Position numbers and translations under genes: made by a program. 37,891 nucleotides of DNA, taken from CAKOSP01 sp964369625. GTDB taxonomy: Bacteria > Bacillota_I > Bacilli_A > RF39 > UBA660. The stretch is taken from NCBI GenBank assembly GCA_964369625.1, contig CAYJFC010000012.1, forward strand, positions 1 to 37,891, written 5' to 3'. Of this stretch, positions 22,928-29,753 are shown piece by piece (position 1 is the stretch's first letter; each line of letters begins with the position of its first letter). Below the pieces are notes generated by a model. That model did no database searches. It worked only from the letters and a program-made list of their open reading frames with translations, and was not told where the DNA came from.

Positions 22928-23149
22928 ATGCATATAAATTGGTTAAGTAGACTAAAAAATAAAACGTTTTGGATGACTTTTGTTCCTGCTTTTTTATTAT
23001 TTGTTCAAGCAATTTTAAAAGTGTTTAATATTGAATGGTCATTTGAAATTTTAGAAATGAATTTAATGAGTGTAATAAATGCAGTATTTGTGTTACTTGC
23101 GATTTTAGGAATCGTAATTGACCCCACAACTAGTGGAGTTAGTGATTAA
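22928..23149 (+). CDS. Phage holin, phi-LC3 family
   Basis: A 73-aa protein. INWLSRLKNKTFWMTFVPAF at the N-terminus, two hydrophobic helices (about 15-33 and 45-63), a short turn, and a C-terminal GIVIDPTTSGVSD are the recognisable pattern of phi-LC3-type holins; the DPTT-G--D ending is especially diagnostic. It would form holes in the membrane that let the endolysin at 21627 reach the wall. AGGTGATTAT precedes the ATG. The gene ends at a bidirectional terminator. Confidence 0.9.
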   Translation: MHINWLSRLKNKTFWMTFVPAFLLFVQAILKVFNIEWSFEILEMNLMSVINAVFVLLAILGIVIDPTTSGVSD

Positions 23150-23183
23150 AAAAAGAATTAGTTTAATACTAATTCTTTTTTTT
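23148..23183. terminator. Bidirectional terminator
   Basis: A 14-bp stem, AAAAAAAGAATTAG (23148-23161) with CTAATTCTTTTTTT (23169-23182), loop TTTAATA. It serves the holin gene (+) and the Tam41-like gene (-), whose stop lies in the stem. Confidence 0.88.
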
Positions 23184-24101
23184 ACCTTCTTTATATTTTT
23201 TTCTTTTACGCTGAAAGTATGCAAAGCCTTTTTTTATACCACCTAATCTTAAACCAGTATAAGCTAATTTAAAACTATTTTTTAATACGTTTTGATATAA
23301 ATAACTATAAATTACATAACTATAATCTATTTGTTTATTATCTTTTTCTAAGAATATCAAGTTACCTTTTTTTGATAAATAATTTATAAAATCAAGAGGC
23401 ATATATTCCTTTAAAATATTATATTTTAATTTTTCTAAATCTATTTGAAGATAATTTCCACTAACAACGACATATTCTTCTACTAATGGTAGAAATGTTT
23501 GCATATAAAATGTTTTGTTAGCTTTAATTTCATTTTGAGCTTTTTGAGGATTTTCAGATTTAAATATATTTCTAATTTCTCCAATATATGACATTTTAAA
23601 AAATGATTCAAATGCATAATCTAAATTAATTGTTTCTTCATTTATTAAAAGTAAATTATATAAAAAAGCAGTTTTTCTATTTAAATCATATAATTCATCA
23701 TAATTATGTTGAGTATATCTAATATTGTTTTTTTGCATTCTTCCTGCAGTAGAAAAATCATACCAGTTAGTTAAATTTTCAATATGTTTTTCTTCTGTAG
23801 TAATACCTAATTTAATAGATCTATCTAAAACTTCTATTTTTTGGATATAAGCAGGAGAATACTCATTATTATATCTTTTTAAAAATTTATCCATTTTGAC
23901 TGTAAAATCCTGAGGATTCATTACTGCATTTTCTTTAAGCCATATCTTTTTATCTTCAACTAAAACTATAGCATCTATTTGTTTTGTAGGGTCTGTATTT
24001 TCTGCATTCAAATCTGAGCCATAAAGTATATAGCCTAAATTTTTAGGTCTAGTTTCTAATGCTTTAGTTACATATTCTTCGCTTGATTTTAATTTATTCA
24101 T
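23169..24101 (-). CDS. Tam41-like phosphatidate cytidylyltransferase (CDP-DAG synthase)
   Basis: A 310-aa protein that carries the landmarks of Tam41/Mmp37, the mitochondrial CDP-diacylglycerol synthase. These are LYGSD (26-30, nucleotidyltransferase GS motif); QIDAIVLVEDKKIW (41-54), which fits the D-x-I-x-x-V-x-D-x-x-x-W element; NPQDF (62-66), where Tam41 has N-P-x-x-Y/F; and SIKLGI followed by LTNWYDFSTAGRMQKN (110-125), matching KYGV---L--W--LY-AGR--KP. The reaction would be CTP plus phosphatidic acid to CDP-diacylglycerol, the precursor of phosphatidylglycerol and cardiolipin. A basic C-terminus (FQRKRKKYKEGKKKN) fits peripheral membrane binding. The start at 24101 follows AGGTGGG; a longer frame to 24149 is rejected because it covers the promoter. 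Single gene, divergent from 24226. Confidence 0.75.
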   Translation of the reverse strand: MNKLKSSEEYVTKALETRPKNLGYILYGSDLNAENTDPTKQIDAIVLVEDKKIWLKENAVMNPQDFTVKMDKFLKRYNNEYSPAYIQKIEVLDRSIKLGITTEEKHIENLTNWYDFSTAGRMQKNNIRYTQHNYDELYDLNRKTAFLYNLLLINEETINLDYAFESFFKMSYIGEIRNIFKSENPQKAQNEIKANKTFYMQTFLPLVEEYVVVSGNYLQIDLEKLKYNILKEYMPLDFINYLSKKGNLIFLEKDNKQIDYSYVIYSYLYQNVLKNSFKLAYTGLRLGGIKKGFAYFQRKRKKYKEGKKKN

Positions 24102-24120
24102 GTATACCCACCTGAATTTT

Positions 24121-24149
24121 ATTATATTATATATTTTGTTTTCTTGCAA
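24121..24149 (-). promoter_or_regulatory. Promoter of the Tam41-like gene
   Basis: On the minus strand: TTGCAA (24149-24144), 17-base spacer, TATAAT (24126-24121). Confidence 0.75.
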
Positions 24150-24175
24150 ATTATAATTAACAATTATAGTAGAAT

Positions 24176-24204
24176 TTGCATTTTTATATCAAATATGATA
24201 CAAT
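24176..24204 (+). promoter_or_regulatory. Promoter of the alpha-CTD repeat protein gene
   Basis: TTGCAT (24176-24181), 17-base spacer, TACAAT (24199-24204), followed by the ribosome-binding site AGGGGG before ATG 24226. Confidence 0.7.
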
Positions 24205-24225
24205 ACAGTAACTTTAGGGGGAAAT

Positions 24226-25359
24226 ATGGAAAAAAGAAGGAAATTTTTAAATAAAGAATTAAAGGATACAAATTTAGATCCAGTAATTATTTCATCGCTT
24301 CAATATGTGAAAGTAAATACAATTTGGGATTTAGTTAATTTTCCAAAACATAAATTAGAAAAGGTTAGAAGTATTGGAAGTTCGCGATTAAATGAAATAA
24401 AAAAATTTTTAATGGAAAATGATTTAACATTTGTATATGATGATGATATTAAATATAATTTTTCCACAGCGGAAATAAAAGAACTAGATATTGATAAATT
24501 AGATATTGAGTCAAAATATACAGGATATTATCAAACAAAATATGTGAATAACTTAAATGATTTACTAAAATTGTCTAAATATAGAATTAAAAGATTATAT
24601 GGTATAACGGACTTAAGAATAGAAAAATTATTAAATTATTTTGAATCATTAGGAATAAATTATGATGTAGAAAACGAAAGATTAAATGAAAATCAAAATA
24701 TTTTATTAAAAGATTTAAGTTTATTAGAAAATAGTGGATTAAGTAATAATACACTAAACATACTTTCGAATAATAATATATATACACTTTTAGATATAAT
24801 TTCATTAATACGTTCTGAAATATATGCAAAAAGAGGTATATCTGTCAAAAGTTTAGGAGAAATCGAACAACTTTTAAATCAATATGATTTAGAATTTATT
24901 GATGAAACTGTCAAAAACATATCAGAATCTTCTTCTACATTAGCAGCTGAATATGCGTTAAAATATTTTTTGCCAGCAAATGATGTTAACTTTTTAAATT
25001 TTTACAAAATAAATACTATTGGTGATTTAATAGGAATCCCTATAGAAGTTTTGAAAAAAGTAACTAAAAATAAATTGATTTTAGAACTTCATAACACATA
25101 CAAAATAGAAGAACCAAAGTTAATTGATGATTTAGATTATTATTTTACACAAAGAGTTGTATATTTAATTAGAAAAAAAGGAATTAATAATATGATGGAA
25201 TTAACAAGTATTTCAAAAGAAATGTTTTATAGTTTATTCGGTACTATTAAAAATGAAAAATTACAAGAAATACTATATAATGTTGAAATAAATGGTTTTT
25301 ACTTTTTAGGAGAAAATACTATTGAAAATGTTACACCATATGTTAATGTAAGGAATTAG
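24226..25359 (+). CDS. Protein of about five RNA polymerase alpha-CTD-like repeats
   Basis: A 377-aa cytoplasmic protein built from repeats of about 55 residues that resemble the C-terminal DNA-binding domain of RNA polymerase alpha (consensus LS-R--N-L---I-T--DL------L---R--G-KSL-EI---L). Repeat 1 (15-67) has SLQYVKVNTIWDLVNF then VRSIGSSRLNEIKKFL. Repeat 3 (162-222) has GLSNNTLNILSNNNIYTLLD then ISVKSLGEIEQLL. Repeats 2 (88-145), 4 (247-295) and 5 (304-360) are more diverged. No RpoA N-terminal domain, catalytic motif or signal is present. Several helix-hairpin-helix folds could bind several minor-groove sites or act as a transcription or nucleoid factor; that is inference. The next gene starts five bases after the stop. 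Confidence 0.75.
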   Translation: MEKRRKFLNKELKDTNLDPVIISSLQYVKVNTIWDLVNFPKHKLEKVRSIGSSRLNEIKKFLMENDLTFVYDDDIKYNFSTAEIKELDIDKLDIESKYTGYYQTKYVNNLNDLLKLSKYRIKRLYGITDLRIEKLLNYFESLGINYDVENERLNENQNILLKDLSLLENSGLSNNTLNILSNNNIYTLLDIISLIRSEIYAKRGISVKSLGEIEQLLNQYDLEFIDETVKNISESSSTLAAEYALKYFLPANDVNFLNFYKINTIGDLIGIPIEVLKKVTKNKLILELHNTYKIEEPKLIDDLDYYFTQRVVYLIRKKGINNMMELTSISKEMFYSLFGTIKNEKLQEILYNVEINGFYFLGENTIENVTPYVNVRN

Positions 25360-25364
25360 TAATT

Positions 25365-25703
25365 ATGTTTGATGAAAATAATATTAGAAAAACATTAAAA
25401 TCACTAAGTTCAGAAGAATTATTAGATTCTGTATATTTTTATAACATGAATTTCGAAGTTGCTCCAATAGAAGAAATAGTAAATGCTATTAATTATATTT
25501 ACGTTGAAGTAATGGGAATAAGTAGTATATTATTTGAAGAAAACACTAATAGTGTTAGAATAAATATTATATCTAATAAAAGTGGTGTTAAAAATTTTTA
25601 TGATAGTTATCAAAAAAAGTTGGCTATTTTAAAAAAAATATCTGAATCTCCAGAAATTAATGAAATAATTGAAAATATAAAAGAGCAAAAAAATAAAAGA
25701 TAA
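25365..25703 (+). CDS. Hypothetical protein, partner of the alpha-CTD repeat protein
   Basis: A 112-aa protein that I do not recognise. It starts with a helical, acidic segment (NNIRKTLKSLSSEELLDSVYF), has a mixed middle (VNAINYIYVEVMGISSILFEE, then VRINIISNKSG) and ends with a charged helix (EINEIIENIKEQKNKR). No membrane helix and no Cys. It follows the alpha-CTD repeat gene after five bases and should be co-transcribed, so a joint function is likely. The ATG at 25365 has only a weak ribosome-binding site and may rely on coupling. Confidence 0.65.
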   Translation: MFDENNIRKTLKSLSSEELLDSVYFYNMNFEVAPIEEIVNAINYIYVEVMGISSILFEENTNSVRINIISNKSGVKNFYDSYQKKLAILKKISESPEINEIIENIKEQKNKR

Positions 25704-25706
25704 ACT

Positions 25707-25734
25707 AAAGATTTGTCTTTTATTATGCTATAAT
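25707..25734 (+). promoter_or_regulatory. Weak terminator fused to an extended -10 promoter
   Basis: AAAGA (25707-25711) pairs with TCTTT (25716-25720). TGCTATAAT (25726-25734) is an extended -10 for the gene at 25751. The hairpin alone is weak. Confidence 0.45.
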
Positions 25735-25750
25735 TTTAGTAGGTGATTAT

Positions 25751-26284
25751 ATGAAAATTTTTATAGCAACAAAAAATAAAGGAAAAGTATCTGCAGCAAA
25801 AAAAGCATTTGATAATTTTTTTGAAGATATAAAAATATATGATTATGATATTTCTTCAGACGTTCCTAACCAACCTGTGAATTTAGATATTTATAAAGGT
25901 GCAAAAAATAGGGTGAATAATTTAATAAAATATTCAAAAATAAATAATATATCTGCAGATTATTATATAGCAATAGAGTCGGGTATAACTAATCTACTGG
26001 GTAAATGGTGTATCGTTAATGTTGCTGTTATTAAAGATAGTAATAACATTGAAAGTTTCGGTATCTCTCAAGGATTTCCTGTCCCTAATAAATATGTCGA
26101 TGAAATAATAAATACTGAATTTGGTACAGTTATTGAAAAAATATTTAAGGAAAGAGATTTAAGATCAACAGTTGGTGGTGTTAGTTATTTAACTAAAAAT
26201 AAAATTACTAGATTAAAGTTAACAGAAGATGCATTTACAATGGCTTTAACTACATTTGTTAATGGCGATATATGGAAAGATTAA
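25751..26284 (+). CDS. DUF84/YjjX-type inosine/xanthosine triphosphatase
   Basis: A 177-aa protein of the YjjX/DUF84 family. It starts with IFIATKNKGKVSAAKKAF (nucleotide-binding N-terminus), then SSDVPNQPVN (family motif S-V--QP), AIESGI, and a C-terminal STVGGVSYLTKNKITRLKLTEDAFTMAL, which matches the conserved G-v--LT----R-------A---AL. YjjX proteins hydrolyse ITP and XTP to the monophosphates and so remove damaged purine nucleotides. AGGTGATTAT precedes the ATG. A second, unrelated enzyme of the same purpose (RdgB) is encoded 760 bases further on. Confidence 0.82.
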   Translation: MKIFIATKNKGKVSAAKKAFDNFFEDIKIYDYDISSDVPNQPVNLDIYKGAKNRVNNLIKYSKINNISADYYIAIESGITNLLGKWCIVNVAVIKDSNNIESFGISQGFPVPNKYVDEIINTEFGTVIEKIFKERDLRSTVGGVSYLTKNKITRLKLTEDAFTMALTTFVNGDIWKD

Positions 26285-26335
26285 TTTGACTTATTAAATA
26301 TTTTATGTGTAATATAGATTATAGAGGTAAATATT

Positions 26336-27037
26336 ATGTTAAATTATGAAGAGGAATATAATTTTTATAAAAGTGGGTATGACAAAGTAATTACTGATTA
26401 TATTACAAGTAGCAATTTATTACACTTGCAAAAAGAGGCGTCGTCAATAAAAAAAGATTTTAAATCGGAAGAAAGAATTGCTACATTAATAGATAAATCT
26501 AATTTTAAATTTAAACATGAAATTGAGTTTGAGAATAAAATATTAGATGATTTTGAAAATGAATATTGTTTATATGATGTTAAAACAATGGGAAAATTAG
26601 TTGCAAACAAATTAAGTCAGTATACTGGTGATGAATATGAATATGTTAAAATTATTACAAAAATGCTACCTATTAGAGATAATGGAACTGAATTTTTTGG
26701 GAATGAAGTTAAAATTTATAATTATATAATATGTAAAAAAGGATTATTTAATTTACAAAAAAATTTTATTGGAGATATTAATAAACTTAATGAAAATGGT
26801 CAAATAATAATATTAAAAAGGAGTTTTAATAATAATTCTAGGGATAAATTAGCAAATATTCATAAAATAATTTATCCATCTAGAACTGATAGTTTATATC
26901 CAATTAGTATGCATAATATAAGTGATAATTTCCCACATTATGATTTAGCTACAAAAATATTTAAATTAATTATAGAGAATAATTATTGTAAAAAAAACAA
27001 ATATATACAAAAAGTGATTGATAAAACAAAAAAATAG
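26336..27037 (+). CDS. Hypothetical protein between two house-cleaning NTPases
   Basis: A 233-aa protein of unknown family, with no signal peptide or membrane helix. The first half is helical and charged (KEASSIKKDFKSEERIATLI, FENEYCLYDVKTMGKLVANK); the second half looks alpha/beta, with FFGNEVKIYNYIICKKGLF and GQIIILKRSFNNNS, and ends with a Lys-rich tail. The motif YPSRTDSLYPISMHNISDNFPHYDL is the most distinctive part and a good query for a profile search. AGAGGT precedes ATG 26336; TTGACT near 26285 and TAATAT near 26312 could be its promoter. RdgB starts eight bases after the stop. Confidence 0.65.
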   Translation: MLNYEEEYNFYKSGYDKVITDYITSSNLLHLQKEASSIKKDFKSEERIATLIDKSNFKFKHEIEFENKILDDFENEYCLYDVKTMGKLVANKLSQYTGDEYEYVKIITKMLPIRDNGTEFFGNEVKIYNYIICKKGLFNLQKNFIGDINKLNENGQIIILKRSFNNNSRDKLANIHKIIYPSRTDSLYPISMHNISDNFPHYDLATKIFKLIIENNYCKKNKYIQKVIDKTKK

Positions 27038-27044
27038 GAGAAAT

Positions 27045-27617
27045 ATGAAAAAAATAGTAGTTGCTAGTAATAATGTTGGAAAAATTAAAGAAATAAAAAG
27101 CATATTAAATAATTATGAAATATTATCATTAAATGATATAAATGTAAAAGTAGATGTTGAAGAAAATCAAAATACTTTTGAAGGTAATGCTTTAAAAAAA
27201 GCAAAAGAAATTTACGATGTTGTTAAAATGCCTGTGTTATCAGATGATTCAGGATTATGTATTCATTCTTTAGATGGATTTCCTGGTGTATTATCTCATC
27301 GCTTTTTAGGAGAAAATAAAACAGATGATGAAAGAAATTTAGCATTAATTGATAAAGTTAATGGAAAAAGTGATAGAAGTGCTTCATTTATAACAGTTAT
27401 TGCTTATTATGATGGTAAACATGAAATAATAAAAAAAGGTGAAATTAATGGAGTTATATCTAGCTGTATAAAAGGTGAAAATGGTTTTGCATATGACCGT
27501 ATATTAAAGCTTTCATCTGGTAAAACAGTTGCAGAGTTAACAAGTGAAGAAAAAAATAATATAAGTGCGCGAAAAAAGGCATTAATAAAAATTAATGAAA
27601 GTATTAATAATTTATAA
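27045..27617 (+). CDS. rdgB: XTP/dITP pyrophosphatase, RdgB/HAM1 family
   Basis: A 190-aa enzyme that hydrolyses dITP, ITP and XTP to the monophosphate and pyrophosphate, keeping inosine and xanthosine out of DNA and RNA. Motifs: VVASNNVGKIKEIKSIL at the start, ENQNTFEGNALKKAKE, VLSDDSGLCIHSLDGFPGVLSHRF (metal-binding DDSGL), RSASFITVIAYYDG and GFAYDRIL (usually GFGYDPIF; here slightly diverged), then the C-terminal EEKNNISARKKAL, where the Ser/His-R-x-x-A helix is expected. The start is ATG 27045 after AGGAG; an earlier in-frame ATG at 27018 lies inside the previous gene. Confidence 0.93.
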   Translation: MKKIVVASNNVGKIKEIKSILNNYEILSLNDINVKVDVEENQNTFEGNALKKAKEIYDVVKMPVLSDDSGLCIHSLDGFPGVLSHRFLGENKTDDERNLALIDKVNGKSDRSASFITVIAYYDGKHEIIKKGEINGVISSCIKGENGFAYDRILKLSSGKTVAELTSEEKNNISARKKALIKINESINNL

Positions 27618-27628
27618 TAGGTAATTAT

Positions 27629-28519
27629 ATGTATAAAGAAAAATTAACAACTTTAATAAAGAATAATGTCACATTTACAGAATTACTAAAAAATAGTAAT
27701 ATTCATAAAAGTGATTTATTAATTATGTTAGGATATTTAGCTAAATGTGAAAATTTAAACGAAAGTGAAAAAAAACTTATTTCTAATATGATATATGATA
27801 ATTTTTTTTATAATATATATTCTGAACCTAATTCAATTATTATATTAGCAGATTTACATCTAGGAGATTATGATGATCACCCTGAATACTTAGATTATGT
27901 TTATAATTATGCAGTAAAAAATAATATTAAAGATATTTATATAGTGGGTGATATTATAGATAGTATTGAAAATGATTTTAAAATTGGGATAAATTCATAT
28001 GCAAAACAATATGAATATTTTTTAAAAAATTATCCTTATGATAAAAATATTAATAATTATGCTCTAATGGGAAATCATGATTATTTAATGAGAAAACATG
28101 GCAAAATAGATTTGAATATTAATTTGGCAAAAGATAGAAAAGATTTTATAACAATTGGATATAAAAAAGCTTTTATAAAAATATTTGGAAATGCTATATC
28201 GTTTAAACATCCAATAGATAAATTTAATTTGCCAATACCATTATGTACACCTGATATTCAGTTTAGAGGACATGGTCATGAGTATAAATACAAGCAAATA
28301 GTAGTTCCTAACCGAACAGATAATATTCATGCATTTAAATTATCTCATTTATCAAACCCGCATAACAAATCATTATCAAATCCAGGGTTTATCCAAATGA
28401 ATTTTTATTATCTTGAGGAAGGTAATTTGTACGATATTCAATTGTATGAAATAAAAGATAAAAAAATAAAAAAAGAAGATACTAAAGAATTAATAATTAA
28501 AAGAAGATATCCGGTATAG
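27629..28519 (+). CDS. Calcineurin-like metallophosphoesterase
   Basis: A 296-aa protein. Residues 1-65 are a small helical N-terminal region with an HTH-like look (TFTELLKNSNIHKSDLLIML). The phosphoesterase core follows with all blocks: ADLHLGD (74-80), VGDIID (106-111), MGNHDYL (near 150), a conserved HP in ISFKHPIDKF, and FRGHGHEY. These His, Asp and Asn residues hold two metal ions. The substrate is unknown; nuclease or nucleotide phosphatase are possible, and a nucleotide substrate would fit the neighbouring RdgB and DUF84 genes. TAGGTAATTAT precedes the ATG. A terminator follows at 28504-28529. Confidence 0.85.
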   Translation: MYKEKLTTLIKNNVTFTELLKNSNIHKSDLLIMLGYLAKCENLNESEKKLISNMIYDNFFYNIYSEPNSIIILADLHLGDYDDHPEYLDYVYNYAVKNNIKDIYIVGDIIDSIENDFKIGINSYAKQYEYFLKNYPYDKNINNYALMGNHDYLMRKHGKIDLNINLAKDRKDFITIGYKKAFIKIFGNAISFKHPIDKFNLPIPLCTPDIQFRGHGHEYKYKQIVVPNRTDNIHAFKLSHLSNPHNKSLSNPGFIQMNFYYLEEGNLYDIQLYEIKDKKIKKEDTKELIIKRRYPV

Positions 28520-28529
28520 ATGTCTTTTT
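28504..28529 (+). terminator. Terminator after the metallophosphoesterase gene
   Basis: AAGATATC (28504-28511) pairs with GATGTCTT (28519-28526) with one G-T wobble, loop of 7, then Ts. It overlaps the coding end. Confidence 0.7.
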
Positions 28530-28531
28530 AA

Positions 28532-28560
28532 TTGACAAAAGAACAAATATAATATAAAAT
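28532..28560 (+). promoter_or_regulatory. Promoter of the regulator-SUF operon
   Basis: TTGACA (28532-28537), 17-base spacer, TAAAAT (28555-28560); TATAAA at 28553 with 15 bases is the alternative. Confidence 0.75.
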
Positions 28561-28576
28561 GTTGACTATAACCAAC
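28561..28576 (+). promoter_or_regulatory. Candidate operator for the DtxR-like regulator
   Basis: GTTGACTATAACCAAC is an imperfect palindrome: halves GTTGACTA and (reverse complement of the right half) GTTGGTTA agree at six of eight positions. It lies directly after the -10 box, over the likely transcription start and just before the ribosome-binding site AAGGAG. Confidence 0.6.
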
Positions 28577-28590
28577 AAAAAGGAGTTCTT

Positions 28591-29085
28591 ATGAAAGGCA
28601 CACAAAATTTATATTTAAAAACAATGTATATGTTATATCTTCAACATAATAAAATAAGAGTGACGGATATAGCAAATAATTTAAATTATTCTAAATCTAG
28701 TGTATCAAAAGCACTTCTTAGACTTAAAAATAATAATTTGATTTTTTATGAAACATATGGTGATATAGTATTAACAAAAGAAGCTAAAACTTTAGCTGAA
28801 CAAATAATAATAAAAGAAAATTTATTAGAACTATTTTTTGTGGGAATATTAAATGTAGATGAAGATATAGCAAAAAAAGATATAGATATTATTAGTCAAT
28901 ATGTATCTATGGAAACAAAATACAAATTAAAAGAATATATAAAAAAAACAATACACATAGATAATGAATTATGTAATTGTAATGTAAATATTAATCCTGC
29001 TTGTGAAGGTTGCGAAACTAAAATAATAAAAAATAGAGTAGATGCTAATCCAAAATGGATAAAAGTATTAAAGGAGAAAGAATAA
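28591..29085 (+). CDS. DtxR-like regulator with a four-cysteine cluster, linked to SUF genes
   Basis: A 164-aa regulator. The N-terminal winged helix (KIRVTDIANNLNYSKSSVSKALLRLKNNNLI, 21-51, then the wing to LTKEAK) is of the DtxR/MntR type. In the dimerisation part the usual metal residues are not seen: the RH-R-LE segment reads KENLLELFF (75-83), and the usual E--IEH-iS reads KKDIDIISQYVS. Instead, Cys128, Cys130, Cys138 and Cys141 form a C-x-C-x7-C-x2-C cluster near the C-terminus. The gene is the first of an operon with SufC- and SufB/D-like genes (stop and next start overlap by one base), and a palindrome lies over its promoter. A role as iron-sulfur-sensing autorepressor, like IscR or SufR but of a different family, is a strong inference, not shown. 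Confidence 0.78.
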   Translation: MKGTQNLYLKTMYMLYLQHNKIRVTDIANNLNYSKSSVSKALLRLKNNNLIFYETYGDIVLTKEAKTLAEQIIIKENLLELFFVGILNVDEDIAKKDIDIISQYVSMETKYKLKEYIKKTIHIDNELCNCNVNINPACEGCETKIIKNRVDANPKWIKVLKEKE

Positions 29086-29753
29086 TGTTGTTAGAATTAA
29101 AAGAAGTATCATTAGAAATAGATTCGAAATTAATATTAAAAAATATTAATTTAAAAATAGCTTTAAATAAATTTATCGTTATTACAGGTCCAAATGGAAG
29201 TGGAAAATCTAGTTTAATGAAAGTTATAATGGGATTAATTAAACCAAGTAGTGGAAAAATATATTATAATGGTGAAGATATTACTGATTTAACGATAGAT
29301 CAAAGAGCTAATTTAGGAATTAGTTTTGCATTTCAGCAGCCAGTAAAATTTAAAGGTTTAAATATATATGATATTTTAAAAATATCAGCAAATAATAATT
29401 TAACATTATTTGAAGCTAAGGATATATTAAAAAAAGTTGGTCTTAACCCTGAGGAATATGTTAATAGAGAACTGAATAATACACTATCTGGCGGAGAACT
29501 TAAAAGAATTGAAATAGCATCAGTGTTATTAAGAAAAAATAAATTGACAATTTTCGATGAACCTGAGGCTGGAATAGACTTATGGAGTTTTAATGAATTA
29601 ATTGATTTATTTAAAGAATTGAAAAATGAAAATTCTACGACTATAATAATTTCTCATCAAGAAAAAATAATGAAAATAGCTGAAGAAATTATATTATTGA
29701 AAAATGGTGAGATTTCTAAAATAGGAACTTATAAAGAGGTAATAAATGAATAA
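29085..29753 (+). CDS. sufC: SufC-like ATPase of the minimal SUF (SMS) system
   Basis: A 222-aa ABC ATPase. Walker A is GPNGSGKSS, the Q-loop lies in SFAFQQPVKFKGL, the signature is LSGGELKRIEIA, Walker B is LTIFDEPEAGID, and the switch His is in IIISHQEKI. DEPEAGID with FAFQQP is the SufC form, which does not transport but drives conformational change in the SufB/D scaffold during iron-sulfur cluster assembly. The start is ATG 29085 after AAGGAG; an in-frame ATG at 29055 lies in the regulator. The scaffold gene overlaps by eight bases. Only two SUF components are encoded, as described for the minimal SmsCB system; no cysteine desulfurase or SufU is adjacent. Confidence 0.93.
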   Translation: MLLELKEVSLEIDSKLILKNINLKIALNKFIVITGPNGSGKSSLMKVIMGLIKPSSGKIYYNGEDITDLTIDQRANLGISFAFQQPVKFKGLNIYDILKISANNNLTLFEAKDILKKVGLNPEEYVNRELNNTLSGGELKRIEIASVLLRKNKLTIFDEPEAGIDLWSFNELIDLFKELKNENSTTIIISHQEKIMKIAEEIILLKNGEISKIGTYKEVINE

